Assembly (NCBI GenBank): GCA_013115125.1 | Contig: JABANN010000392.1 | Span: 1-33,120, forward strand | Length of the DNA: 33,120 nt | Source of the DNA: Perkinsus olseni | Lineage: Eukaryota > Perkinsozoa > Perkinsida | Reading direction: 5' to 3' | Shown: positions 19,922 to 28,735 of the stretch, in pieces | How the letters are laid out: the number at the start of each line of letters is the position of its first letter | How positions within the stretch are numbered: the stretch's first letter is position 1 | The notes under the pieces: generated by a model | The model's database searches: none | What the model was told of the DNA's origin: nothing | Seen by the model: only the letters and a program-made list of their open reading frames with translations | Program-made: the position numbers and the translations under genes

Positions 19922-20617
19922 TCATTCGGCCAGACGCACTGTTCTCAGAAGTCGAGGCAAGGTACGGTCACGTTCGAAGTTGATACTCCATTGGAACTTG
20001 CGGAATAGAATAGAGCGTGGATCGTGGATATTGAGTCGACGGTGTCTAAGAATCTCGGTGCAGTGAGCGGTCAACTCCACTACATCGACAGAGCGGACCG
20101 TCAGTTGGAGTGCAGGGCGTACTTTGTCAGGTAGGGCTTCATACAACTTCTCATCAAAATGATAGACAGTAGTTCCATCGACAGAGGTTCCATCGGGTCC
20201 AGTCGGCGTGGTTGCCATGTCCACCTTCACCCCAGTAATTCTGCTCGTCTTCGTCGGGTCCAGAGCCTCGCACAGAGCCTTACCGAAGTTATGCAGGTCG
20301 GTTCCCCCTAGGTCGGGCCGGCTGAAATCTCGTATGCCAAGTACCGCAGAGTCGTTTCGCGCCTGTATTTTGAAGAAGCTGCGCTGATACGTTGGGTACA
20401 GGAAAAGCCGACGTAAAAAAGAGCTGGGCTGCTTGACCATGTCAACCATGCCGATCGACACCCCTTCAATTACGTATGTGTACAGCCTAAGGTGTGGTAC
20501 ATCGTTGGGTAAATCTTCCTTAGCCGGGTCGAAAATGCCAAATGATAGCAAGCCTGGAGCCGCGCTATTGACGAGGATAATAGGCAGGACTGAGATCTTG
20601 ACCAGGATCGATGACAT
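19922..20617 (-). CDS. Secreted family protein, member B
   Basis: A 231-residue intronless frame. The start at 20617 opens on the signal peptide (MSSILVKISVLPIILVNSAA); an upstream Met at 20653 adds 12 residues. It is closely related to member C at 31967-32647: shared blocks include IGMVDMVKQPSSFLRRLF (C: MGMFDLIKQPSSFLRRLF), the FGKALCEALDPTK block (C: FSKKLCEALDPTK), and the C-terminal Cys-Thr-Glu followed by LRHRRLNIHDPRSILFRKFQ. The mature protein has no domain I recognise. Similarity to member C continues about 240 bases upstream of the start codon, so the duplicated unit included the promoter and an upstream relic. Confidence 0.8.
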   Translation of the reverse strand: MSSILVKISVLPIILVNSAAPGLLSFGIFDPAKEDLPNDVPHLRLYTYVIEGVSIGMVDMVKQPSSFLRRLFLYPTYQRSFFKIQARNDSAVLGIRDFSRPDLGGTDLHNFGKALCEALDPTKTSRITGVKVDMATTPTGPDGTSVDGTTVYHFDEKLYEALPDKVRPALQLTVRSVDVVELTAHCTEILRHRRLNIHDPRSILFRKFQWSINFERDRTLPRLLRTVRLAE

Positions 20618-20668
20618 CGAGCGGTGATGAGCAAGAAACTCTGTGCTAAGCAAGTTCGGGGGCGAGTT

Positions 20669-20848
20669 CTAGTAGGAGACAGAATGGGTCCGGCTGATTG
20701 CAGTGGACATGAGCGATATACTGGTATCTAGCAGGTAGGTATCATCGCTATTCCGCGAGGAAAATTCTGCGCCGCTCCTGAGGTGTGTCCCGCCACTGCG
20801 CAGGAGACACGGAATCCAATTCTCGTGTACGTCAATCGCGTTCGCCAT
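20669..20848 (-). pseudogene. Relic related to the secreted family, upstream of member B
   Basis: A short minus-strand frame from an ATG at 20848 reads MANAIDVHENWIPCLLRSGG and continues to a stop at 20669. The same relic, MANAIDVHVNVIPCLMRSSG, lies in the same relative place upstream of member C. NAIDVHE resembles the NIVDVHE near the C-terminus of member A, so this may be the tail end of a lost family copy. It could instead be an unrecognised upstream exon or a leader frame. Confidence 0.4.
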
Positions 20849-20990
20849 GCCGATCGGTATGTACATCTGTAAGAATGGAGCAGTGGTAGCGTCAATCACC
20901 CGCTCAGACTGGATGATCCGGTCCGGATCGAAACTCACCAGATCCGTACGAAGACACCACTTTAGGAGCCAGCTTATAGATAACGCAATT

Positions 20991-21049
20991 CAACCCTTGC
21001 ACCTTAGGGTACACTACCGCTGGTAGTGTACCCTAAGATGCAAGGGTTG
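20991..21049. repeat. 28-bp-arm palindrome, 3-base spacer
   Basis: Arms 20991-21018 and 21022-21049 are reverse complements at 27 of 28 positions around the spacer GCT. It is directly followed by an 11/12-match inverted repeat (21048-21059 with 21069-21080), a small palindrome at 21086-21099 and another at 21171-21199 (13-bp arms, 12 matching, spacer GCG). Confidence 0.95.
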
Positions 21050-21283
21050 TGCAACACTGCTAGTCTACCAGTGGTGCACAATAGATACGATAAATCGTAA
21101 GATAGTATCTACAGCGGTGTCCGCGAGTAATAACGCTGCAACACGCTTAGAGTGTTACGAGTGTTAACCACTACGCTTGACTAGCGTAGTCAAGCGCAGA
21201 TCGTCAAGCGCGTGATGCCACTGCATGCCATGCAGAGTTGGGTTCTTCGTCCGTCAATCCACCTGCTGGGGGGACGATTAGTC

Positions 21284-21350
21284 TGCATCATTGTCCTTTG
21301 TTAGCTACAGTAGCTAACAAAGGACAATGATGCAATGAAGTAACTTCATT
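21284..21350. repeat. 25-bp perfect palindrome followed directly by a second palindrome
   Basis: Arms 21284-21308 and 21310-21334 are perfect reverse complements around the single base at 21309. The last base of this palindrome starts the next: 21334-21341 and 21343-21350 are perfect 8-bp arms around one A. Confidence 0.97.
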
Positions 21351-23359
21351 AATCCCCTTCTGTACTCCCTCCCACATCTTGGGTTTTGGCTATGGCCCTC
21401 CCAGGCTGCTGGTACCAGCAGGAGTGGAGATATAATTGTCCCAGATGTATTTGGAGAAATGCCAGAGCTCAAGGCCGTTCCAGGAAAGCCAAGTAAATCG
21501 ATCTCTTCGAGGCTGGTCACCAGCCGCTGGTGAGGCTCACCCGGTTAGCGTTCCAATGTCTAATTCCCTATCCTCCAGCTCCCTTTCGAGATCCTCCGAC
21601 GAGCTGCTCGTCACGAGCAAGTTGCTCGGAGCAACTTCAGCTCGGCTTCGGCAAGAATTACTTTTTCACGCTAATCGCATAGACTTCCCTAGACCTGCCC
21701 TGGACGGAGAAGCACAGTCTGGGAGACCATGGAAACATGCGCCATGTGGTCGAGGATGTCAGAAATGAACTCGTGAGGTGGAGGCCCATGAACGATTTAT
21801 CATCCAGGTATGCCGCTTTGGGTTATCATGATTCACCCGGTATATGGCCCTCAAGTTATTCTTGAAGTTCAAGAGTACCCGCCTTTCCGAGCTGCACCAA
21901 CGTGTCTCCCAGAATCCCACCGGCGCGAAAAATGGGATGTTCATCTTCTCCGCAGCCTCCCTAATGCGCTCGTACGGTACGAGCGCACGTACAAGATACC
22001 TCCGGTCGAGGTACGAGTCGTACCTCGACCGGAGGCGCCTCGTATCTCAGGCCGCAGAGATCGATAAGCTTGTAAGTATCTTGGGCATACAATTCCAGTC
22101 TAAATGCCACATTATGATGAACCCTTGGGCCAGGCTTTCCCCCATTCTCTTCTGGGCTGATCAGTCCCGAGTAACCGTCAATGGACTGCTCACAATTATT
22201 GAGTGCTTGAGCTTGGAGTCGTGATAACAGTTCTCGTGGAGTTATACACAGCCTTCATCGTGGCAATCAACGCACCATAACCACTTTCTGGCATCTTAGC
22301 TCGAGTAATCCTCGACGAAGACATGGCTGTAAAATGAACTCAATGGACTCAATAAAGCTCCAATCGATCTGAAGCCCTTTAGTGCCCGAGAGCTTCCCAG
22401 CCAAGTACACCTCTTCCAGCTTTGCGATAGAGACTTGTCCATCGCCGCATGAGAACGAAAGAATGGATAGCTTCTCAATAGCGGAACAGTGCTCCGGAGC
22501 ACTGAAACTTGCCCATCATCGCCTCGGCTTTTGCGCAGAGCTCCGCAAACTTCGCCGTCTACTACCATCTGCTTCATCTACTATATGAATCTTCAACTTT
22601 CGCAAAAAAAACTCATTAGTATCGACATAATCAGAAGACGGTTCTGCTATCCCCCTCCAGGCAAATAGATCAGCTGCTTGGTTCAACGTCTGTTCTCCGT
22701 TATGGCCAGTTGTCAAAATATGTTGACTACAGAGGTCTCAATTTTCCCACAACAGTCCAAGGAAGAAACAGATAAGGAGGCTCAAAGATGGAGTCGAAAC
22801 GAAACTCCATTCAATGCGAAGTTCAATTGCCTACGGACCCGACCCCATCTTCATGCCCCTTTGCCATGGAAACGGCTGGAATATGGCCCAGCTAGTAGCC
22901 AGAGCTTTCAATTGGATACCAATGGACCGACCTACAGCACCTATGAAATTCATCTGCGACATAGCTGTACAACGAGGTTTGGCGCCTAACGTATCCAACC
23001 AGTTGCATTGCAACTGTTGCAAGCATGGTACCTTACCAGAATACCATGACCAACTAGTTTCGGTCGTGGAGAGTGCCGCAGAACTTTGTTCTGAAGTTCA
23101 GCAGATCAGAAAGACCTTTCTCGGACGGTGGATCATGTGAAGGGACTGGCTGATTGAGAACACAACGCCTAAATTTTGCCATCTGGGATCCAATTTTTCG
23201 TCGCAGCTTCTGATCGGAGCGGCGTGGGACGAGCGAATTGTGCACTACACGTGCCCGCAAGTTGAAGTACTCTCCGTCCGTGGACAGACAGACGCAGTTT
23301 TGTTTCATAAAATCCCTCGCGATCCCGACCCTCTCCATGGTTTGGAGCAGCAGCTGCAT
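21314..23359 (-). CDS. Unresolved minus-strand gene interrupted by palindromes
   Basis: Several minus-strand stretches have clear protein-like composition, but I could not join them into one model. They are 23359-23054 (FMKQNCVCLSTDGEYFNLRA), 22716-22560 (DLFAWRGIAEP; FFLRKLKIHIVDEAD), 22501-22267 (CSAIEKLSILSF; LEEVYLAGKLSGTKGLQIDW; leucine-rich-repeat-like rhythm), 22254-22037 (RELLSRLQAQALNNCEQSI; YKLIDLCGLRYEAPPVEV), 21990-21850 (PYERIREAAEKMNIPFFAPV), about 21625-21545 (SSSSEDLERELEDRELDIG) and 21520-21314 (TSLEEIDLLGFPGTALSS). A GTAGTAG donor and TTTCAG acceptor flank 22502-22565, compatible with a 64-nt intron. Palindromes at 21601-21643, 21965-22035 and 22487-22504 sit exactly where coding frames start, stop or shift. 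No family recognised; it may be one gene, two genes or a decaying gene. Confidence 0.4.
21406..21543. repeat. Palindrome group with shared arms
   Basis: CTGCTGGT-ACCAGCAG with no spacer (21406-21421). Then GGCTGGT-C-ACCAGCC (21511-21525), CACCAGC-C-GCTGGTG (21518-21532) and GGTGA-GGC-TCACC (21529-21541) overlap one another, each new arm serving as the first arm of the next. The last group lies by a GTGAGC donor-like site of the minus-strand gene. Confidence 0.85.
21601..21643. repeat. Nested palindromes with three-way-junction geometry
   Basis: Outer arms GAGCTG (21601-21606) and CAGCTC (21638-21643) enclose two hairpins, TGCTCGT-C-ACGAGCA (21605-21619) and AAGTTGCTC-G-GAGCAACTT (21619-21637). 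All arms are perfect, inner spacers one base. Confidence 0.9.
21965..22035. repeat. Two neighbouring perfect palindromes (11-bp and 18-bp arms)
   Basis: 21965-21975 with 21977-21987 around one G, and 21999-22016 with 22018-22035 around one G. Both are perfect. Short outer arms AGATAC (21995-22000) and GTATCT (22042-22047) flank the second palindrome, and a zero-spacer palindrome GAGGCGCCTC (22032-22041) overlaps its end. Confidence 0.97.
22487..22504. repeat. Zero-spacer 9-bp palindrome at a likely splice site
   Basis: CAGTGCTCC-GGAGCACTG is perfect with no spacer. It begins at the TTTCAG acceptor-like site of the minus-strand gene and encodes its first residues there. Confidence 0.85.
23000..23016. 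repeat. Perfect 8-bp palindrome, one-base spacer
   Basis: CAGTTGCA-T-TGCAACTG. A second inverted repeat, CATGGTA/TACCATG, follows at about 23025-23047. Confidence 0.85.
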
Positions 23360-23877
23360 TAATCCGGCACCAGTTCTGTCAGCGTCAGTTTTTCCTCGCG
23401 GGTGGTAAAAAGCCCGTCCCGATCGAATCCACAGTTTAACTGCGGCAGTTATCTTGCCGATATCTTAGTGATCAACGTACTCAGAGACGCTGCCTGCTCG
23501 AATTCGCCTGCCCAAAGTGACTTTGTCGGACTGACAATAGAAATAGATGGATAATTAACATATATGACTCTGAAATGGATGACCGCTACTGAGCGGCCCC
23601 GATCGGACGAAGCCTATCTCCGATTTCGAGGCTCCGAATGATATGTGAGGCTCGGTAAAGATGTGGCTACGCCGTGCCAGAATTGCGTCCCTTAGCTGGG
23701 AGTCCCAGTCTGGGACGAATATTGACTCTTATGTGTGTATCAGACACACGTTGCTCTATCAGTACAACGTTTTGAAAGAAAGGGGTCGAATTGCGTTCTT
23801 CTGTCGGCCCGACGAGGTCGGGAACGCATCCTGGTGCCGATCGCTATGAGCCCCTGTTGATGGCCTGTTTCAATACA
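23360..23877. promoter_or_regulatory. Divergent intergenic region
   Basis: About 520 bases between the minus-strand gene and the plus-strand coiled-coil gene. It contains the zigzag CTGGGA-G-TCCCAG-T-CTGGGAC at 23696-23716 and CCCGAC-GAG-GTCGGG near 23808-23822. No gene was seen. Confidence 0.4.
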
Positions 23878-26800
23878 ATGTCAAAGAAACTACAAGCTGA
23901 AGTGAAACGTCTTGATGAGGAACTCAACTCCGCGATAGCAAAACTGGGTAGCCTCGAAGCACAGGCCAGCGAAGACCGAGATGGCCATGAAGAGAGGTTG
24001 AAGGGATACAGACAGGAGGTGCGAGGCTGAAAAACTGTATGACTTTGTATTCTTCGAGTGAATCTACCACTATCATAGTGGAAGATAGTAGATATCATAG
24101 TGGCACTATGGTATGGTGAGACTTAATTCGTCTTGTCGATTTTCGCAACGCAGGTTGAGCGCCTTGTAAAATCCTTAGAGGATATGAAGGCGAACGAAGA
24201 CATGGCGAGCCTGCAGCAGGAGCTGAAAGTGGCCAGCCAGTCTCTAGAGGAAGTGAGGCGTGTAGCTGCAGAAGAGAAGGCCGAACACAGGCGGAGTCAA
24301 GAGGAAAGAGATAAGGAAGTGGGAAACTAAGCATGCATGCGATAAGCTCAGCCGATAAGTTGCAACGAAACTCGTTATGAAGGACTCAGGTTCTAGACCT
24401 GAAGAGAGCTATTGAGGCATTGGAGGCCTCGTCAGCTGAGGCGAAGGCGGCCTTGATGAACAATCAAGCCGAAAGCGCGAAGGAGCGCGGCGAGATAGGA
24501 AAGTCTTTGGAGTCCTTGAAGGTGACAGTGGCCATCGCCGATGGCCCATCGGGCTACTGGCAGTCTAAGGGATAAAAGCATGCTTCTCTTATGAACAGCC
24601 GTGGCTATTTCATGTAACTACACTCGCTGAGAGAATTAGGCCGGGTTCATAGTGAGCGAGACAGAGCAGGTAGAATGTAAATAAGATGTGAGAACAGGAC
24701 TTGATGAAGAAGAGCTGGCGTGAACATGGCTCGATCTTATCTGAAGATAGCGTACATGTTGTTGGCAACAACTTGTTGCCTTCAATAAGCGCACTACAGT
24801 GGTAACTCCCCTGCTGCGCCGGGTACGTCCTCACACAAAACGATCAATCGTGCCTCGACGCGCTCGAGCAATCGTGGGGTTTATCGTATGTAGCTCAGGA
24901 AGAGCTTCGCAATGCCGCCGCTAAGCAGGCGGAGAAGGAGCAGGAGCAGCTGCTCCAACTCTCCCTCAAGCCTGACGGTGGTGGGTTCCCTTCATGGTAG
25001 CAGATCATTACGAGCTCCCCTCAGTCGACACCAACGCGGATGTCTTGAAGGAGGGAAGAGTCCGCCTTATCTTGCACAGAGCACGAGGCTTGACGTCGAG
25101 TAGGCCAATAATGCCGATAAAGTATATCCGACCTGTTAGGCTCCTCATCGGCTGTTGCGAATGGTGTGGTATTAGCTAAGCTGCTGAGGTCAAGCGATGG
25201 TGCTGTAGTGTACTCGTGCTCAACTTTGAGGTGCGCCATCGATAATTGGGATGGCAGCTGCGATATTAATGAGGAGCTTGTGAGTTGAGGAGGCGAAGAT
25301 GGTTACGAAGGTCTATGGTCGTAGGTGCTGCCCATCGCCCAGGGTAGGCAAGCCGAAGAGCTCATCGTGCAGATGTCTCTAATGGTATCCTACTTGAGGA
25401 AGGTGGTGCCTGTAGGAAGTCTTTCAGGCCCAGACGAAAGAGTATTCGAGGGAGCTTCTTAGTCTAACCTTTAAGCCGGTAGCCCTGGATCCTTTCTCGC
25501 CGGTAGGACAAGTCCGGTGGAAAAGTCTTCTCAGCGTCCCCCAGGCGCACGTCCTTGCTCGGTCGAAGAACAGCGATCAAGGCAAGGGCTCACAGGTGGG
25601 AGTCGGCAGAGCTATCATGTGGATCAAGAGTGTCTCCTAGTCAGGCCACCCTCGCCCTCACAGCCGCGCACGAGCCCTCGTTCGAGAGTTTAAGAGGGCA
25701 TAATCAACGGCTTTTCCTGTTGGAGTTGAAGGTGCGTATACACGGCGTTCTTTTCCTAATCGGAAAAACATTGTTGCCAATCATAGCGCGAGAAGCGCTG
25801 CATGGGGTATGCTTAGGACGGTGCTCAGCGTCGAAAGACTCACCGGAATACCGAAGTCTTCTCGGGAACAATGCCTGCTCGTGTCCTCTCTTCTCCTGAG
25901 TCAGGAGACCTGCATCCCTATAACGCGTCAGGAGTCCTGACGCGTTATAGGGATGCAGGGACTCTGCATCAGAGTGGAAGTGCCTCGGCTCTTCTTTACT
26001 CCATTGAACAAATCACCAGCATTGACGGAAAACTTGACCTGTCTAAGATAGCCGATTCAGACGCAAGAAACAAAGATAGGCTATCTTTGTTTCTTGCGTC
26101 TGAATCTGGCGCGCTCCTCGTACTGATTCTCAGTGAGAATCAGAGAATTCTCAATGACAATTTCTCACAGATTCATCGAATTCTTCACTCGAAAAGCCTT
26201 CCCGACGCAGTAACAGCTGGCGTCCTTGCAGTGCATCCCAGCGGAGAGGAGAGCACACCCGAGCCAGTTTTCCACCATTTCTACTATGACCAAGCTCAGA
26301 CCCTCACACAGTAAGTCGTTAGCCCTCGGGATGGAAACATCCCGCCGGTCCCTGCCAGCTTTTTGAAGGAAAAGTTCACTGATGCACGAAGAAGCGGCAC
26401 CAGTGAGCCGCTAGTCTGCATCGCTCCAGGATCTGCTGGGACCTCGGTGGCTCCGAACTGGAGGAGGTGAGAGGCCGAACGCCTGCACTCGGCCCAGTGT
26501 GGATGACGGACGGGATAAATCTTGGGAAATTTTCAATCAGGAGAATGTTTCATGTTTGCCCAGAAAGATGAAAGTTTTCATTCTGTCAGCCGCACTGACT
26601 TGGACTTACCTCTCGCATTTAGGTCCGTGATGAGGATGATGGTGCCGCCTAGCAGAGGAGTTCTAAAACTACATGTAACGTCGTGTGCTCTGCTACTCTG
26701 GTCGTCTCATCAGAGTCAGTCACTTCAATCGCCAGCTACTCGTGCCTGACCCTACTTCGGCTACACCAAGGTTGAAGCCCGTCGCTGTGGGAAATTTGGA

Positions 26801-28735
26801 TTTGCGACCTCTTCTGGACGATAATGGCGCCTCGAGTCTCGGGGCTCGGTCGTACGTAGGCAACCTGAGGATACCGCCTTCGCTGCTACCCGCTGCATGG
26901 CAGCACGTTGATATGCGACCGCTTGTGTCCCCTCACTTAACCGCTACGCTAGAGCTGGATGCCCGACTGTGGCGGTCATCGAACGACGAGCGCAAGAAAC
27001 TGCGCGATGGTGAGCTGGTGAGTCTGCATCGTCCCTCGAGCCTACTTTTCTTAGCTTGCAAGGAAGCGACGAAGACCTCGGTGAACTCCACGGATGGTAC
27101 GGTCGAAGCCGTTCTCGCTATTGCAAGGGATCGGGAAGAGGTCAACGCGCACTTGGCAAGGGAATACACGAGACGGGTTCGTGTTTCACCTGGAGCGACA
27201 AGCAGGTTCTGAGTTGCTCAATCGCTTTGCTCAGACCGAGTCCCTAGAGAAGGCTTCGGCGGATGTCGAGAGCTTGACCAGGCAGCTCGAGGAGGTTAAG
27301 CGAGAGAATGAAGAATTGCGGGAGAGAATAGAAGAAGAGAGGGAAATGTGGGACGATGCGGCAAAGCGGGCTGAGTCCAGTGAGCTCCGGGTTGTGAGAG
27401 TATCGTCTTCCATTCGCCCGGGCAGATGCAGCTGCTGACCCTGTTCTAGAGGCGGCCTTGAGGAATCTCTCTAGTCAGCAGATTGTCGCTCGACTGCAGG
27501 AAACGCTGAGCAAGTGAGTCGGATATTCGATTCAGCGACTCGGATGGTTGGTCGATGGGGATGTGAATTGCGAAATACCTTTGGAATGACAGTGAGACAC
27601 TGACCTGGGCTGAGGCCTCGAGATTCAGATACAGAAATGAGCGGGCTACAGTTGACGAACTCCGAAGACGGCTGCAAGCTGCTTCGGCTGAGGTAGCTCG
27701 AGCCCAGCGGGACCGTCAACGTCTCGAGGAATTGGAGCGAATGCATGTGGGGAGGAGTTGTTAGGGGGCACTCTGACGACGCCCTGCAGGTTGGACGAAC
27801 GGAGTATCACCACGAGCTGCAAGAAAAATGTGCGAAGTTGCCAAAGTATGAAGCCACGATCAAATCACAGGAGAAGATCATCGCCAAGTTGGAAACAGTA
27901 TTTCATTGGAGCTTCCGATTTGGAAGGTTCAGGATCGCTGATCCCGGCGTGGAGCTCGGCTCTTCTGGATTCTGGAAATTCCTGTGCAGGGGTGATGAGA
28001 GTTCTGGTCGAAAGAGAGATTGTAGGTTCTCGAAGAATCACTGAAGAAGGCGAGCAAATCGTCCGGGATGCTGAGCGAACTTACGCGCCTCAAGGCTGCA
28101 AACGATATTCTCAAAGCTGAAATAAAAGAACTGAAACTGAAGTGGGTCGGCGATGTCGACTCGACCAGGAACGTCGAAATGCCATCAGCGAATTAAAGGG
28201 CCGATCTCCCCCTGTTCTTCTCGCAGGAGTCGAACAAGGGTCGAAGAGGCTAATCGAGAGAATATGAATAATCGTAAAATAATCGAGGCCAAAGACTCCG
28301 AGATAAGGGAGCTACTCAGAGCCATCACACGGGAGGAGAAGCTTGCCGAGCTACACGGGCAACAGGTGGTCACGGTCTCAGCCATGACGTCGCAGGCGTG
28401 ATATACTTCGCGTGTGTCCTCGGCATCCCACTGTGGTACGGTGATCAGGCCGCTAGGGAGGGGAAGACGCATGAAGAGGGAAAATTGCGGGTTGAAATTG
28501 ATCAACTGGAGAGAGTTCGGGATGAATACGCGCAGGAGAACCAAATTATGGAGGCTCGGATAAAAGTAGGTTGGCACTCGATCATGTCTTTAAACTCATT
28601 CTTCAGAGTTTGGAAGCCCAGCTGGTTAGCAACTCTAAGCACTACGGCCGAGAGATTTCAGCATTGAAGGTGCAGTTGGCGAAGAGCAAGGCCAGTGTAT
28701 CGAGCAATGCTTTGGATGAACCACTTATCGAGTGA
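23878..28735 (+). CDS. Long coiled-coil protein with C2-like middle, at least 18 exons
   Basis: Exons that join in phase: 23878-24018, 24154-24318, 24390-24521, 24899-24977, 25025-25099, 25140-25279, 25325-25384, 25428 to about 25502; then, after an unresolved palindrome-rich stretch, about 26740-27017, 27063-27176, 27235-27390, 27452-27513, 27629-27746, 27790-27897, 28026-28141, 28227-28365, 28449-28565 and 28607-28735 (stop TGA). The start MSKKLQAEVKRLDEELNSAI is plausible, but an earlier exon may exist. Heptad-rich coils fill both ends (LTRQLEEVKRENEELRERIE; EIDQLERVRDEYAQENQIME; ALKVQLAKSK). The middle reads GRVRLILHRARGLTSS, KLLRSSDGAVVYSCSTLR, EELIVQMSLM and later LDLRPLLDDN and LTATLELDARL, which has the alternating beta pattern of C2 or NT-C2 domains; this is a weak assignment. 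It may be a golgin- or myosin-like scaffold, or two genes fused by my model across 25500-26740. Confidence 0.65.
24019..24153 (+). other. Intron expanded by palindromes
   Basis: A 135-nt intron of the coiled-coil gene. CCACTAT-C-ATAGTGG (24067-24081) is followed 14 bases on by CATAGTG-G-CACTATG (24096-24110), with the symmetry continuing to 24114. The same seven-base arm appears four times in alternating orientation. Confidence 0.85.
24522..24898 (+). other. Long intron with two zigzag palindromes
   Basis: A 377-nt intron of the coiled-coil gene, where many siblings are 40-85 nt. GGCCATCG-C-CGATGGCC (24530-24546) overlaps CGATGG-C-CCATCG (24539-24551). GTTGTTG-G-CAACAAC (24758-24772) overlaps GGCAACAA-C-TTGTTGCC (24764-24780). 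Confidence 0.85.
25892..25975. repeat. Three back-to-back palindromes (8-, 25- and 6-bp arms)
   Basis: 25892-25899 with 25901-25908 around one G; 25909-25933 with 25935-25959 around one G (25 of 25 matching); 25961-25966 with 25970-25975 around CAT. The first two abut with no gap, and the core TCAGGA/TCCTGA is shared between them. Confidence 0.97.
26054..26143. repeat. 26-bp perfect palindrome plus a 10-bp neighbour
   Basis: Arms 26054-26079 and 26081-26106 match at all 26 positions around one G. CTGATTCTCA-G-TGAGAATCAG follows at 26123-26143. The bases just left of the first arm (GATAGCC, 26047-26053) are also inverted at its centre (GGCTATC), giving an alternative pairing. Confidence 0.97.

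Larger units (their letters stand above)
25503..26740. other. Unresolved palindrome-rich stretch inside the coiled-coil gene
   Basis: About 1.2 kb where exon boundaries of the surrounding gene could not be fixed. A plus-strand frame of 147 codons (25871-26314) runs open straight through the two largest palindromes of the window. A second coding-like piece is 25640-25729 (ALTAAHEPSFESLRGHNQRL). Whether this is coding, intronic or both is open. Confidence 0.4.

Noticed and set aside
22814-23140. 108-codon plus-strand frame (IAVQRGLAPNVSNQL and VESAAELCSEVQQIR)
   Set aside because: The last part looks protein-like, but the opposite strand is also plausible and no start or splice partner could be found, so no separate gene is called.
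25909-26106. Large palindromes as microRNA precursors
   Set aside because: A one-base spacer leaves almost no loop and the arms match perfectly. Arm lengths are irregular and sequences unrelated, which fits DNA-level copying better than a small-RNA gene.
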